Source: Armillaria gallica (Eukaryota > Basidiomycota > Agaricomycetes > Agaricales > Physalacriaceae). From it: DNA of 64,000 nt. A program made the translations under genes and the position numbers. The DNA lies in NCBI GenBank assembly GCA_037576215.1, contig JBANDB010000005.1:4526001-4590000 (forward strand), in the 5' to 3' direction. Positions within the stretch are counted from its first letter, which is position 1. Each line of letters opens with the position of its first letter. Below the pieces are notes generated by a model. It saw only the letters and a list, made by a program, of their open reading frames with translations, ran no database searches and was not told the DNA's origin. Below, piece after piece: positions 30,700 to 43,362 of this stretch.

Positions 30700-32285
30700 T
30701 ATGTCCTGGACTCCGAGGATCTCTGTCTCTGTGTCCTACAAAACAATCACAATCACATCTTGGCAGGTCATTTTAGCCAAAATTGGACCTTGGAATTAGT
30801 CCGATGGAGCTATACCTGGCCACAGATGTGTGAATATGTTTGCCACTACGTCAAATCTTGTACGGTTTGCGGTCACAACAAGACACCTAGACATTGTCCT
30901 TATGGTTTGCTTAAACCCTTGCCGGTTCCAGAACATTCATAGGATTCCATTTCAATGGATTTCATTGAACAGTTACTGGACTCCAATGGATTCACAGCTA
31001 TCCTTGTAGTAATTGACCGTGCAAGCAAGCAAGCAATCTTTATCCCTACACACAACACCATTAATTCTGAAAAACTCACCGGGTTATTTGTCATTCATGT
31101 TTTCTCCAAGCATGGTGTCTCTAACCACATCACTTCTGACCGTGGCTCCGAGTTTGTCTCCCAATTCACGTGTGCCCTTGCCAAAGCCCTTGACATGGAA
31201 CTTCACTTCACTTCTGGTTATCACCTGGAGGCTGATGGACAAACAGAACATGCAAATCAAACCTTGGAACAGTATATCTGCATCTATTGCTCTTATCAAC
31301 AGGACAACTGGGATTTACTACTAACCATTGCAGAATTTGTATACAACAATGCTCCAAATGCCTCCACCAGAATCTCTCCGTTCTTTGCCAACAAAGGTTA
31401 CCATCCTAATATCACCGTCCACCCTGAATGTGATATCGCTTCCACTTGGGCCCATGACTTTGTAGTCAATCTAGACGAACTACACCAATTCCTATGCAAC
31501 AAAATCACTCAGGCACAGTCTCGCTACAAGATCCAAGCAGACAAGCGCCAGAATCCAGCTCCTCCATTCAAAGTAGGTGACAGGGTCTTCCTTAGTTCCA
31601 AGCATATCAAGACTACTCGCCCTACTGCGAAATTTGTGGAGAAATTCCTTGGCCTATTCAAAATCATAGCTCAACCAGGCTCCCATTCTTTCACCCTCAA
31701 GCTTCCATCAGACCTCAGTGCCATTCATCCTGTATTCCATATATTGCAACTTGAACCTGTAGAAGAAAACACTATTCCCAATCGCACTCAACCTCCACCA
31801 CCTCTGGTGGAAGTTGATGGTGAAGAGCAGTACAAAATAACTCAGATCCTCGACTCCAAGCTTGACTGCTAGTTCCGGTGCCCTCTCCTCTACAGGATTC
31901 AATGGTTAGGCTACAAAGGCACCACCAAAGAGTTTGCTTGGTTACCAGCTACCAAGTTCTCTGCCGATGATTTCATTGAAGATTTCCTCCATCACTATCC
32001 AGACAAACCAGAACCATTAGCCAAAGTCACCATCCACAAATCCACCATCTAATTCCTTTCACGACTTGTAATACCACTGGTCTCCATTGGCTCCAACCAT
32101 TTCTATTTCAAATCAAATCCACAAAAACTATTGCAAATTTGTTTCCTAATCAGGAACAGAACCCATTGGCTCGGCTCTCACTCTCTTTCTATTTCCAACT
32201 TCAAAGCCAAAAAGATTTAATGTATACTATGGGACTAGGGTCCTGGCAATCTACAGCAAATACAAAAATATATATGTGGCAAAGT

Positions 32286-33924
32286 TCAAGACATCTCAGC
32301 ACTTAATGGACCCACCATATTCACATCCACTTCAGTCTCCCTTTCCTTTTCTCCATCCATCTCCTGTACCAAAACCAGCTTCAAAACCTCATACATCTCC
32401 TCCTCCTCAACTTCTTCACCCCTTGACCTTTTGAAGGCTCTCATCCTTGCAGTCGCCTGCTGTCAGACCTCCTTTCCTGCCTCTTCCTCCAGATCCTCAT
32501 CAGGCATAGGCATTTTAATTAATGCATCCAACTCTGGGACACCGACAGATTCTGTGTCCAGTCCCATATCCTTCCTAACTTTCTCCTCCAAGTCCAATAG
32601 CTCATTGGAATCTTCCACCCTATAACCCTCCTGACTCTTCAACAGCCTTTTCCACAGCTGCCACTCCTTTCAGCATCCATATGCATTGTAGAAATCCCAG
32701 CGAGCTCACAGGAACTTATTGCAAGCCACCTTCACCTTGATAATCGCTATATCCCTGTCCAACTGTTGTGTGGCCATCCTTCACAGTACCTCACTGTAGA
32801 TATCTCTGGTTTTTCGGAGCTCCGACCGGAATGCCTAAATTTAGCCATCATAGACTTTGAAGGGAGATCATTGAGATACTTAACATCGTGGTCAGGATGG
32901 TAGTTGTCCATTAGGTCCTCCACATGCTCCACAATGTGCTCGACCTTGTCCTCCAAGCGCACCAGCCTAGAAGAAATATCTTGAAAAAGTTCCATGATGG
33001 TGGTGGACTCCATGGCTCTGCCATCATTGCTACCCTTGTTAAAGGAACACCTCGCCTTCTTAACATAGCACCATTGGCACATTTGGACGCTGCTGCAGAT
33101 GAAACAGGTGGCCTTATCAGCCCAACATTTTCTACAACATGCTAAAAGATACTCCAAGTCAACCAACATAGTGGAGATCCAACAGAGGCATATACCATGT
33201 CCAGAAAAAACCTTATCTTCAGCCTGAGGAGCAGGTTCTGTCTTCAAACACTTGGGTGTTGATGGACCCACCAATGCACCCCTGCCTCGTCTTCACTCTC
33301 CTCCACCCTGCTTGCTGACTGGATTTTTCATTTCTGGGACTCCAATGCTTCCACCTTTTTCTTCCCCTTTGTAATTCTCCACCTCCTCAACTCAGCCATG
33401 GCAGCCATCTTTGGATCTGCCAGATCCATCTCTGAATCTCCATCACTTGCCAATGAGGCACCTGCAGCCTGCAATGCCATCTCATTGGCCTCATCCTCTT
33501 TCTCCTTCTCCTCCTGTTCCTTCAAGTCAGCCAGTTGCTGATGCTCTGTGGCTTCCTCCTTCTCCTTCTCTAAGGCCAAGGCCCTCTCTTTAGCCTCCGC
33601 TTCCAACTGGAGCTGCTCTTCCTCCTGCCTCTTCTCCTCCGCTTTCCTCTCAGCCTCTAACTTCTCCTTCTTCAAGGTCTCCACCTTGAGGAGCCTCACC
33701 TCTTTTTCCTTCCTCAACTTCTCCGCATGGGCCTCCTTTGCCTCCTTTGCCTTCATAAGTTTCCACTCATCGTGTCGAGTAACAGCCTCTTTGTATCGCT
33801 CCTCCATGGCCCCCCGTTCCTTCTCCAGTGCCTTGTAACTCTCAAGTGATAAATTGGTGGGCATTAGGGCTGACTTGTATGGCTCAGGAGTGATGAAATC
33901 ATGGTATTTGATGGGCATGAACAT
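32286..33924 (-). pseudogene. F1 antisense gene (coiled coil / cysteine cluster / acidic tail)
   Basis: Runs opposite to pol between its end and the 3' end of the element. The N-terminal piece (33328-33924) is a long charged coiled coil rich in KEKE/AERKAEEKR, starting MFMPIKYHDF. The next piece (32747-33274) has a cysteine cluster (CRKCWADKATCFIC...MCQWCYVKKARCSFNKG) followed by another heptad stretch (LVRLEDKVEHIVEHVEDLMD) and SKSMMA. The tail (GYRVEDSNE..., VGVPELDALIKMPMPDED) is acidic and broken by stops. F2 and F3 have the same gene, so it belongs to the element. The cysteine pattern resembles CX2CX5C clusters of basidiomycete hypothetical proteins; DNA or RNA binding is inference. Confidence 0.62.
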
Positions 33925-33989
33925 TGGAAACGATGAGGAAGAAATAAAGCAGAGAAGATGAAAGTAAGAGGTTAAGTTGTGGAATTCCC

Positions 33990-36188
33990 ATGATGAGGCA
34001 AGAGATGGAGGCAGAGGTGGAAACATTGAAAATGCCTTTGGCATGGGACAAAGTTACTGAGAAGAAGACAGCTGCACAGTGGAAGAAGGCCAACAAGTCA
34101 CTTGCTACCGGAGTTTACATCAGAACATCAGATCACAATATGCGACGGAAGCACGAAGCAGCATGGAAGGCAGAGGAAACAAATTCTATTCTGAGAAGAA
34201 GGTTAGTGTTCTTCAGTATTTGCTCAAGTCGGTGCTTACCAACAGAATAGTGTGAGTGCAGCAATGATGCACACATTTCTCAGACCAAAAATACCTCCAC
34301 CACTGCCTTCCATCCCCCCTGCTGTGTCATCTCCTTTGCTATTGGCCCGGGAAGAGACTCAAATTGAAGTAGCCAGGGATCAAGATGAGATCTTCACCAG
34401 GTACCTGTCAGATAGAGAGGATAGTGATGACAACGATGAGAATAACATCCAGTTCGCTGTTGAAGAGCAATGTCACAGTGAACCTCCCACTGCCACCTTT
34501 GAGAATGAAGCCCAAGCTGAATCCATATCTGGCTTGGAAACCGATGTTGGAGAGGCTATTTTTCAAGTACGTCCACCTCCACTATGAAAGAGGCCCCATC
34601 GTCTTGAGATATCAGCTATTGAGATGCAGAAAAGGGCCACACAGCGTCGAAAGATGGAATTTCTGAATGGTTACAATGAGTTGAAGAAGTTCCTTTGGTC
34701 TTGGAAGACAGAATTTCAAGCAGGGCACAACTCGTTGCAGGAACGACATGCACGAGCCATTCAGGGCACTCTCTTTATGATGCTCAAGCATGGTGAGACT
34801 CTCATAAAAGCGTCCGAGGATGCTGCAACTGCTCAGGAGTTTGCTCGAAAATGGGGTGGTCGGCTGATTCGAGGTTGGGTATGCACATGGCTTGGAAAGA
34901 GGGAGCTGCCGACATCAGGAAGAGGTTCACATGCCAAAGTCTGGTCATTACTCAGTGATCCAAATCTTCGAGCAGAGATGAGTTCATATCTTCGCCTCGG
35001 CAAGATGTCTTCATTCCTGCATTCTATGGGCATCTTCTATGGCTTGTCCAGTATGAGGTTGGAAGTGTAACGAAGCTGAAAGAGAAAGCACATCCATCAT
35101 GGCCACATTCATCCAGCGAGAATCCAGTACCCAGTGCACAAAGGCAGCAAGGGGATCCACGTTGGTTAGTCTTATGTGGGCATGATGAGATGACTGCACA
35201 GGCAAATGATGGTTTGAAGAAGAGCTGGATTTTCAATGGAGAGCAGCCATTGAAGAAGAAGAGAGTTGGACATGGAATCCATCAGAGCGATATCATTTGT
35301 TCAACATATGGCTGGATCAAAGAAGCGAGCCAGACCCTGGAGTATGGGAAGAACTATGAGGGGTACTGGAATGAGGAGCTCTTCATTAAGCAGGTGTGTT
35401 CCGAACATCAGTGCAATCACAATAATCTGATGGACCTTGAACAGCTCAAAGAAAAGATCATTCCAGCTTTTGAGAAGCTTCATGGACCAGATTATCAGGC
35501 ATTGTTTCTTATTGATAACTCTCAAGGCCACTCAGCATATGCTGAGGATGCCCTTGTTGTGTCACAGATGAATTTCAACCCTGGTGGGAAGCAAGCAAGA
35601 ATGTGAGATGGATGGTTTGACAAGAATGGACATCAAGTAACACAGAAGATGGTGTTTCCATGCAATGATCCTGTACACCCAAATCAGCCGAAGGGGATGC
35701 GAGTTGTGCTGGAGGAACGCAGCTTGTTCCAAAAGGGCTTAAAGATGAAGTGTGGGACTGGAGCTTGCCGAGCTGGAGTGAAGGATTGCTGTGCCAAGTG
35801 CATCCTTGAAAACCAGCCTGACTTCCAAGCACAGCATTCCCTTGTTCAGGAAACCATTGAGGCTGCTGGACACCTTTGCTTGCTGTTGCCAAAGTATCAT
35901 TGCGAGCTCAATTTTATTGAATACTTCTGGGGAGCAGTCAAAAAATACCTTCAGGAACACTGTGATTATACCTTCGAGACTTTGAAGGAGAATATGCCAG
36001 CTGCATTGGCATCCGTCCCCATTGAGACAATTTGACGTTGGAAACACCGAACACATCAATGGATAGCAGCATACCATGATGGGTTATCAGCAAAGGATGC
36101 TCAAATGAAGGTCAAGGCATTCAGCTCAAAGAAGTATAAGTCTCATCATTGCATCCCCAGAGGTATCGCTGCTCTATTTGACGTTTAA
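33990..36188 (+). pseudogene. DDE transposase relic with cysteine-rich insertion
   Basis: Pieces: 33990-34250 (charged N-terminus), 34252-35070 (HTFLRPKIPPP, then helical NELKKFLWSW and WGGRLIRGWVCTWLGKRELP), 35190-35606 and 35649-36188. Catalytic candidates are the D of CGHDEMTA, the D of LFLIDNSQGHSAYAEDAL and the E of CELNFIEYFWGAVK. Between the second and third lie about 115 residues with a cysteine group (CGTGACRAGVKDCCAKCIL). TGA after KQARM and after PIETI stand for likely Arg. An internal deletion around 35060-35120 removed conserved sequence. I saw no terminal repeats. I associate this protein type with Agaricomycetes and arbuscular fungi; superfamily placement is uncertain. Confidence 0.7.
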
Positions 36189-36426
36189 CTTGCATTCACA
36201 ATGCTCTGACATAGTAACTCTAACCCAGAATTTCCTTTTATGGTAACAGTGGCCATTTGGGAAAAACCTACTTCATCAATTTTTATCGTATAAAAAATCT
36301 GTCTTACAGAAATGTTAATACAATGAATACAATGCATTTTGTAAGAGGAAATTAAATTCTAAAAATTATTGATGGACTCGGTTTCACTATTTAAAAGTAG
36401 CAGTGACTAAGTCGATTGCTCCATAC
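36189..36426. other. AT-rich stretch after the transposase relic
   Basis: No gene or repeat recognised. It probably is the 3' untranslated end of the DDE element. The join to the truncated F LTR is near 36427. Confidence 0.35.
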
Positions 36427-36781
36427 TTCATATATTAAATCTAGAATCCAAATTCGGTAGCGAAGAGACCTCTGTCAGATTCTATCAGACTCCAACTCAG
36501 ATTACCTACTTGTAGATACTCAGTTTGAATATCAACTTGGTTTAGCCAAATCTCTCTCTGACTCCAAGTCTAATCTATCGCTCTCCAAGTCTGTGGCCTC
36601 CGCTCTGTTGGACTATCTTTACTCTCTATCCAAACCTTCACTCTCCACGGACTCCGCTCTGCAATCCAATCTTAGGGCTTCAGCTCAAGGGTGACATTGC
36701 TAATAGCTTTGCCAAAGCCCACGCACTCCACGGACCTCTGCTCGTGCAAGTTATCTTTGTCTATTTGGTGTGGCCCTAACA
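36427..36781 (+). repeat. F2 5' LTR, truncated at its left end
   Basis: Begins inside the LTR at TTCATATATTAAATCTAG and ends GGCCCTAACA. It has the R-start block AGTTTGAATAT but lacks the 21-nt TATA-bearing segment present in the F2 3' LTR (TCATATATATATTGTAGAA). The LTR end is joined directly to CACACTTATCC of gag, so the primer site and the gag start codon are gone; ACA is shared at the join. Confidence 0.8.
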
Positions 36782-38279
36782 CACACTTATCCCCCAGAAA
36801 CAGGTGAGCACTTAAAACAGAAAACACCAATATTTTCCATGGATGACATACCAGCATCTGCATCCAAGGAAAACCCAGAACTTTTCCAATCGGCCTCCAT
36901 CAGAGGACAACCATCCCGTAGGGAGACTTACAGTCATTCCAGCTTCACTGCCCAACAATCCAAACACTTCAGGATCCCCAACCCTTTCAATACTTCTCCA
37001 CCAGATAACCTCCCATGTCACCAGAGAACTGGCATATTTAATGGGTACCAAGAGGACCTGGATCCACACACACCAGCACCTCAACCCACATCCAATGGGG
37101 GGCAGCCTGTCACCATGGAATCCAATGATTCCAGAAGTAAAATTGATACCCCCACTCACACTACAAACTGACACAACCATGGTGACAAAGGCAATGACTT
37201 CCAACCAGGTAGTCCAAATGAACCTGGAGGACCCGGCAGCCCTAACAGACTAGGAGGTCCAGGTGGTCCTGGAGGTCCCACCAGACCCAGCAACAACCTT
37301 CCCAATGAGCAAGACTTCTTGCGAGAATTCATGAATCTGTTGTGCAGGGTTTCCACTTTGTTAAACAACCCTCAACCCAACAACATCCGCACCAAAGTCA
37401 AAAAACCTGATACTTTTGATGGCTCAGACCCACGGAAACCCAAGGCTTTTATTGTCTCTCTCCAGTTGAACTTTATTGACAGACCCACTGCTTTTATGGC
37501 AGATGCCAACAAAGTCAACTACACCACTTCTTATCTCTCCAGCACTGCTCTTAACTGGTTTGAACCAGACATCCTCCACCCAAACCCACAAAACCTGCCA
37601 GCATGGCAATACTCCTACACAGCATTCCTTAACAAACTCCGAACCAACTTTGGTCCTTTGATGCCATCAGAGATGCCAAAGATGCCCTCAAACATCTCTG
37701 GATGTGCAATGGAGACCGAATCATGAAGTACATGGTTCAGTTCAATCAATATGCCTCTCAAGTTGGCCATGGTGACAATTTCCTCTGTCATGCCTTTTAC
37801 CGCAGACTTTGCACTTGCATCAAGGATGATATGGCTCACCACAGAAAGCCTAACAATCTCTATGACATGCATTTCCTAGCCCAAGAACTCGACGCTCACT
37901 ACTGGACTCGGAGGACCAAGATATCCTGTGAAAACTGGGAAAACAAGTCCTCTGGTTCATATTCCAACAACCCTAAATCTAAAGGCTCCAATTCCAACTC
38001 CAGTTCTTCGACCTCTGGAAGCCTTCCAATTCCAATTCCTCAGGATCTGCTTCCAACCCTAAGCCCTATGATGATAAGCTAGGCAAGGACGGACACCTCA
38101 CTCAAGAAGAGAAGGACTGTCACTGGAAAAACAATCTCTGCATGTTCTGTGGAAGCAAGCACAAGACTGAAGACTGCAACAAATGCAAGGCTGCAGCCTC
38201 TGCTAAAGGCCATGCAGCAGAAGTTGAAGAACCCACTCCTGCCTCTGAGGATCCAGCTCTAACAGAGCTGAAAAACTAG
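36782..38279 (+). pseudogene. gag: F2 gag
   Basis: Starts without ATG because of the LTR-gag deletion. Homology with F1 runs from TYPPETGEHLKQKTP to the knuckle CMFCGSKHKTEDC. TGA at 37169-37171 coincides with the F1 stop at the same codon. Ends AAA AAC TAG (38271-38279), the predicted -1 frameshift position. Confidence 0.8.
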
Positions 38280-39106
38280 AGGGCAGCCCTGTATCCTCTG
38301 TGCAAGATCAGGGTTGCGTTGACTGTAATCGCACATCAGAGGTTGTCACTCTCAATGCCACTGCTCTTTCTAATCATTCACTCACCGTACCACTCTCTTC
38401 TGAAGTCAGCTCCGGTATGGAGTCTGATGACTCTCCAATCATTACTATCCTTCGTTTTCTTGCCTTGATTGACTCTGGTTCCAGCCATTGTTTCATCGAC
38501 TCCATTTCCCTTCTGGAGACATCATCTCTATCAACTTCTACGTCACTCATCTAGACTCATCCTGTAACATTGTTCTGGGATACAACTGGTTTTCCCCCTG
38601 CAATCCATTGATTGACTGGGCAAAGAACAGTATCACTTTCCATTCACCATTACCAGATGTTTCTTCCCCTGCAAGCACTTCCATGGCCTCCGATGCAACT
38701 GCACCTAACTGCATGGACATTCCTCATCCAACTCCTATCCCTAATTCCAACCCAGCTCCTAAGCCAACTCTGAGATCCTGACAGACTCTGCTGCCTTATG
38801 AACCTATCTATTCCTACCCTACCATCTCTTCCTTTTCTGCGTCGGTTACCCCCAAGATATCTATCATCTCTGCAGCCACTTTTGTTTGAGTATGTGCTGA
38901 AGATGAGGCTCAACAATACACCCTCAAACCTTCTGCACCTAGCATCAGTGGTATGGCCAGCTCCATGGCCCCACCGGATATGACAGATGTACCAGCAGAA
39001 TATTACGACTTTGCTGATGTATTCAGTGACTTGCTCTCTGAGAAACTGCCCCAGCATAGACTGTACAACTTCAAGATCAACATTGAGGAAGGAACATCTC
39101 CCCCGC

Positions 39107-40809
39107 TGACAAGGCTGGTGATAGGCACCCATGAAACTGAGCATGGCCTGGCATGAACACACACAAAACCTAAACTCAATCTCACAAAACACACACACAC
39201 AATCTCCTTAAGTGCAGAGGGGAGCAAGGATTTTAATTCCACTTGCACACTGACAGTATCTCAAATTATCTCAGTGAGCTCACTAGAACGATATGCATGA
39301 CAATGTAGTATTATCAAGCTAATCTCAATTCCTCTATCTCTTTAGAGCTTTTTACAAGAGAGCATGGTGAACCATGCAACCCTTGAGGCAAAGGATATTT
39401 TAAAAGACAAAACACATGGATATGCAGATCCACAAAACAACCAAGTTCAGTCAGTGAGCTCGCTAAGTATGACCTACCGCAAGATCTAATCTGCACGCAA
39501 CACTGCCTTTCTCTTAGTTGCTAAACCTGACTTCCAAACTTGTCACAATGGAGGCTCTCAGCGCTCCCACTCAAATCTATATTATTTTCAAAATCATCCC
39601 CACAAGTCCTCACACACAGTGCGCTTGCCCTAACAACGATGCTGTGAGGTCCAACTGTGCACATCTGTCACACTTCGTGCAACTGCTAGAACAGCTCAAT
39701 CTGGCTGATTCCCTTGCAACTACTTCTAGACCTACACAGAGGCCGGCACAATACAACTTCTCTTTCTTATACTGAACCAGAAAAGGAATAGAGCTTTCTC
39801 TCAGATGTAACCAAGTAAACCTCTCAAGACAGGTGCAGTGTCACTGCTTCCGAATCTCTTTCTTATCTCAAGTAAACCGAAGTTTGTATCCAAAATTTCT
39901 CTCTTATTCAATTTATCTGTGAGCTCGCTAAACTTGTGTTGTAGCCAAGGCTCGAAGTTACTAACTCTTATGCAGCACAACAAGTCCAGATCCAAACTGA
40001 AACTTTATTACATTATATGGGGGGTAGGTAGCTTAGCTTAATACACGAAAATCTACTCTACTTATACTACAGGAGACTGATTGTTATAAACAGATTTTTA
40101 GTAATTCACTTCTTTTTCGGCCAGATATTCCTCATCCGAGTTGGCACAGCGCTCTAGGCAGCACACCTCTTTTTAGTAATCTCAAAGAGCTAAGTGATGT
40201 CGACATTGCTCGCCCTAGCAGCAGAGTAGCTTGTGAGCATGCACTCAATAGCTGCTTAATCCTCGATCACCAATCACCCTTCATATTTGGCTTTCAGGTC
40301 TGCTCCGAAGGTGACAGCGTCATATTCTAGACCCGGTAACCAAGAAATGCTTCGGCTTTCCAGTCTGCTCGCTATTTCCATCAGCCAAAGCCTGTTTCTA
40401 GGTCATGCCCATGGTTCTCTTGATTACCCCGCATGTGATATCATTTTTCTGGATCTCCAGGGACCACACATTATAGATTACAGATGTGTCGTTATCTAAA
40501 TTAGCCTCAGCCCATGTACAAGTGCATCCCACTCCAGCTGAGTCCTCTATTGCAAACAGGTGGTTTGGCAAGCTAGCTTGCCCTTCGGCCTTGTTGCCGT
40601 GCATGCCCGTAAGATACAGTGCAACGATGAAGTCCTTATGTTTTAATTCTATTGCTTCTTTTTCTATTATAGAGCTCTCTACCTCGGTGACCTTGCTTAT
40701 TCACATGCCACTTGCACTGTCAGCCCACTTGTGATACCTCTGCATTGCTAATGTGTAAGGTATGACATTTTTGCAAAATTACACCCTTAGACATGCTGTG
40801 GGCATGACA
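39107..40809. mobile_element. Y: 1.7-kb TG...CA noncoding element in F2 RT
   Basis: Starts TGACAAGGCTGG, ends GGGCATGACA. Flanks CCGC (39103-39106) and CCAC (40810-40813) are a 4-bp duplication with one CpG-type change. It contains an ACACAC-rich patch near 39150-39200 and recurring GTGAGCTC.CTA motifs (about 39270, 39455, 39920). No domain-bearing ORF. Probably a solo LTR of a third retrotransposon family or a nonautonomous derivative; the terminal inverted repeat is short. Confidence 0.65.
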
Positions 40810-42779
40810 CCACTCAGGCCAATTTACTCTGTCTTGGAGTCTAAGCTCAAAACTCTACGTGAGTTTATTGATGATAATCTCCATAGTGGATTCATCACAC
40901 CCTCATGTTCTCCTCATGGAGCTCCAATACTCTTTGTCAAGAAAAAGACTGGTGAACTCCATTTTTGTCTCAATTTCCATGGCTTAAACAAGATATCCAA
41001 GAAAGACTGTTACCCCCTTCCACTCATTTCCAACCTCCTTGACTCCACATGCTCCGCTCGCATCTATACCAAACTTGATCTTCGACATACTTATCATCTT
41101 GTATGCATAGCTGAAGGTGACAAATGGAAAACGGCCTTCGAGACCCATTACGGCTTCTTCAAATGGCATGTCATGCCTTTTGAACTCACTAATGCTCCCA
41201 TGGCATTCCAATGCTTCGTGAACAATATTTTCACTGACATGCTTGATGTTTCTGTAGTCATATATCTTGACAACATTTTCATATATTCCAACAACCCTGC
41301 AGAGCACAAGGAACACATACATGAAGTCCTGCACAGATTAAGAGCAAATGGACTCTACTGCAAAGGATCCAAATGCAAGTTTCACCGGGACTCCATGGAA
41401 TATCTAGGCTACATTCTATCACTGGAGGGCCTCCACATGTAGGTCAAAGCCATTTTAGATTGGCCAGTTCCATGGAAAGTTAAGGATATTCAATCCTTCC
41501 TTGGCTTCACTAATTTCTACCATCGTTTTATCCACAAATATAGTGACGTCGTTATTCCTTTAACATGCCTCATGCATAAAGGAACTCTATGGAAATTCAA
41601 TGACAAGTGTATGGCTGCTTTCAACAAACTAAAGCAAGCCTTCACTCATGCTCCTATCCTCACCCATTGGGTTCCTGACTATCAATTGGTTGTGGAAACT
41701 GATGCCTCCAACTATGTTATTGCTGCTATCCTCTCTATCTACCTTGAAGACAGTGAAATCCACCCCATTGCTTTTCTATCCTGGAGCCTACACAATGCCA
41801 AACTCAACTATGACACCCATGATAAAGAGCTTCTAGCAATCTTTGAAGCTTTTAAATACTGGTGTCACTACCTTGAAGGCTCCATAGACCCCATTGATGT
41901 CATTACAGACCACAAGAATCTTGAATACTTTTCTACCACCAAGATTCTTACCCAATGGCAAGTCCAGTAGTCTGAATACCTATTCCAATTCAACCTAGTA
42001 ATCTGCTTCTGTCTGGGGAAACTCGGAGGAAAACTGGACACACTCACTAGATGATGGGATATCTACCTAAAAGAGGGGGATAGTCAATATGCAGCAGTCA
42101 ATTCTCACAATTTTTGACCCATATTCACTCAAGAACAACTCTCTGCATCTCCCCATACTACTTTTCTTGAAGGCCCTACCCTCTGTGCTAGTGCTATAAT
42201 GGACATTGACAAGCTCCATTCACACATCAAGCAAGCACAATTATCCGACTCTGTGGTCTCCAATGGTTTCCATCAGGCCAAATCCTCCACTCCCACTTTT
42301 CTCTCTCAGTGGTCTGTAGATGAATCAGACATCCTCCATCTTGACAACTGCATCTATGTTCCGGACTCCAAGGATCTCTATCTCCATGTCTTACAAAACA
42401 ATCACAATCACATCTTGGCAGGTCATTTTGGCCAAAATTGGACCTTGGAATTAGTCCAACAGAGCTATACCTCACCACAGATGCATGAATATGTTCACCA
42501 CTACATCAAATCTTGTATAATTTGCGGCCGCAACAAGACACCTAGACATTGTCCTTATAGTCTGCTTAAATCCTTACCAGTTCTGGAATGTCCATGGGAT
42601 TTCATTTCAATGGATTTCATTGAACAGTTACTGGACTCCAATGGATTCACTGCTATCCTTGTAGTAATCGACCGTGCAAGCAAGTAAGCCATCTTTATCC
42701 CTACACATGACACCATTAATTCCAAAGAATTCACCTGGTCATTCATTATTCATGTTTTCTCTAGGCATGGCATCCCTAA

Positions 42780-43362
42780 GAGTGTTGACCAAACTGGTCA
42801 GATTCAGCTTGGGCTGAACAGTCTGAGTTGTACTCTGGCAAAGTCCAAGTACGACTCGAGTCTGTCCCAGTAGTTTCAATAGGATTGCATTATTGCTCGT
42901 CCCGCCATCCCTGCAACCTATGGGCCAACTTCCCATTTCAGTTTAGTGGCATTCATACTTGTTTAGTATCATGCTATACTTAATATTACTTAGCATAACA
43001 TGTGTATAACTTATAATTATCTGTATGGGATGGCATAGATATATGTTGTATGCTAAGTAATATTAAGTATAGCATGATACTAAACGAGTATGAAGTTGAT
43101 TTTCAAGGGTTTGGCAGGACTGAAGTGTTTGACATCATTGAATGCCACTAAACTGAGATGGGAAGTTGGCCCACAGGTCACAGGGATAGCGGGACAGGCA
43201 ATAATGCAATCCTATTGAAACTACTGGGACAGACTCGAGTCATACTTGGACTTTGCCAGAGTACAACTCAGACTGTTTGGCCCAAGTCGAATCTGACTGC
43301 CACTCCAAGTCTGACTGAGTGCTCTTACTCTGAATTGAATCTTACTATTCTTGTGTATACTC
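42780..43362. mobile_element. 583-bp TIR element with 9-bp target duplication
   Basis: Flanked by CATCCCTAA on both sides (42771-42779, 43363-43371), exactly restoring the integrase sequence seen in F3. Ends GAGTGTTGAC and GTGTATACTC are diverged inverted repeats. Internally two arms of about 160 bp (about 42790-42951 and 43140-43305) are inverted copies, and between them sits a perfect 37-bp hairpin (42961-42997 / 43049-43085). A 9-bp duplication suggests a Mutator-like nonautonomous element. Confidence 0.75.

Larger units (their letters stand above)
25129..32052 (+). pseudogene. pol: F1 pol: protease, RT, RNase H, integrase, chromodomain; multiply interrupted
   Basis: Pieces in order: protease (LALIDSGSSHCFLDSK, split by X2 at 25360 and resuming about 26950 with the NIVLGYNWLSPCNPLIDW block), RT (PAEYYDFADVFSDSLSEKLPEHRP from about 28345), catalytic box YLNN (dead, family YLDD), RNase H (VETDAFNYAIAAIL), integrase zinc domain (NHNHILAGHFSQNW; CTVCGHNKTPRHC) split by a MITE, integrase core (DFIEQLLDSN, HITSDRGSEF, HLEADGQTEHANQTLEQYI) and chromodomain (EQYKITQILDSK...IQWLGYKGTTKEFAWLP). 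A deletion of about 52 bp near 29800 has CTC at its ends. Stops at 28729-28731 and 31870-31872 replace Arg and Trp. Confidence 0.85.
23412..33992 (+). mobile_element. F1: decayed lineage 2 Ty3/gypsy element
   Basis: Plus-strand gag, pol and antisense gene, interrupted by X2 and two MITEs and ending where a DDE transposase relic begins (about 33993). Its 3' LTR is either lost or is the truncated LTR at 36427-36781 that now leads into F2. RT active site and many codons are mutated. Confidence 0.85.
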
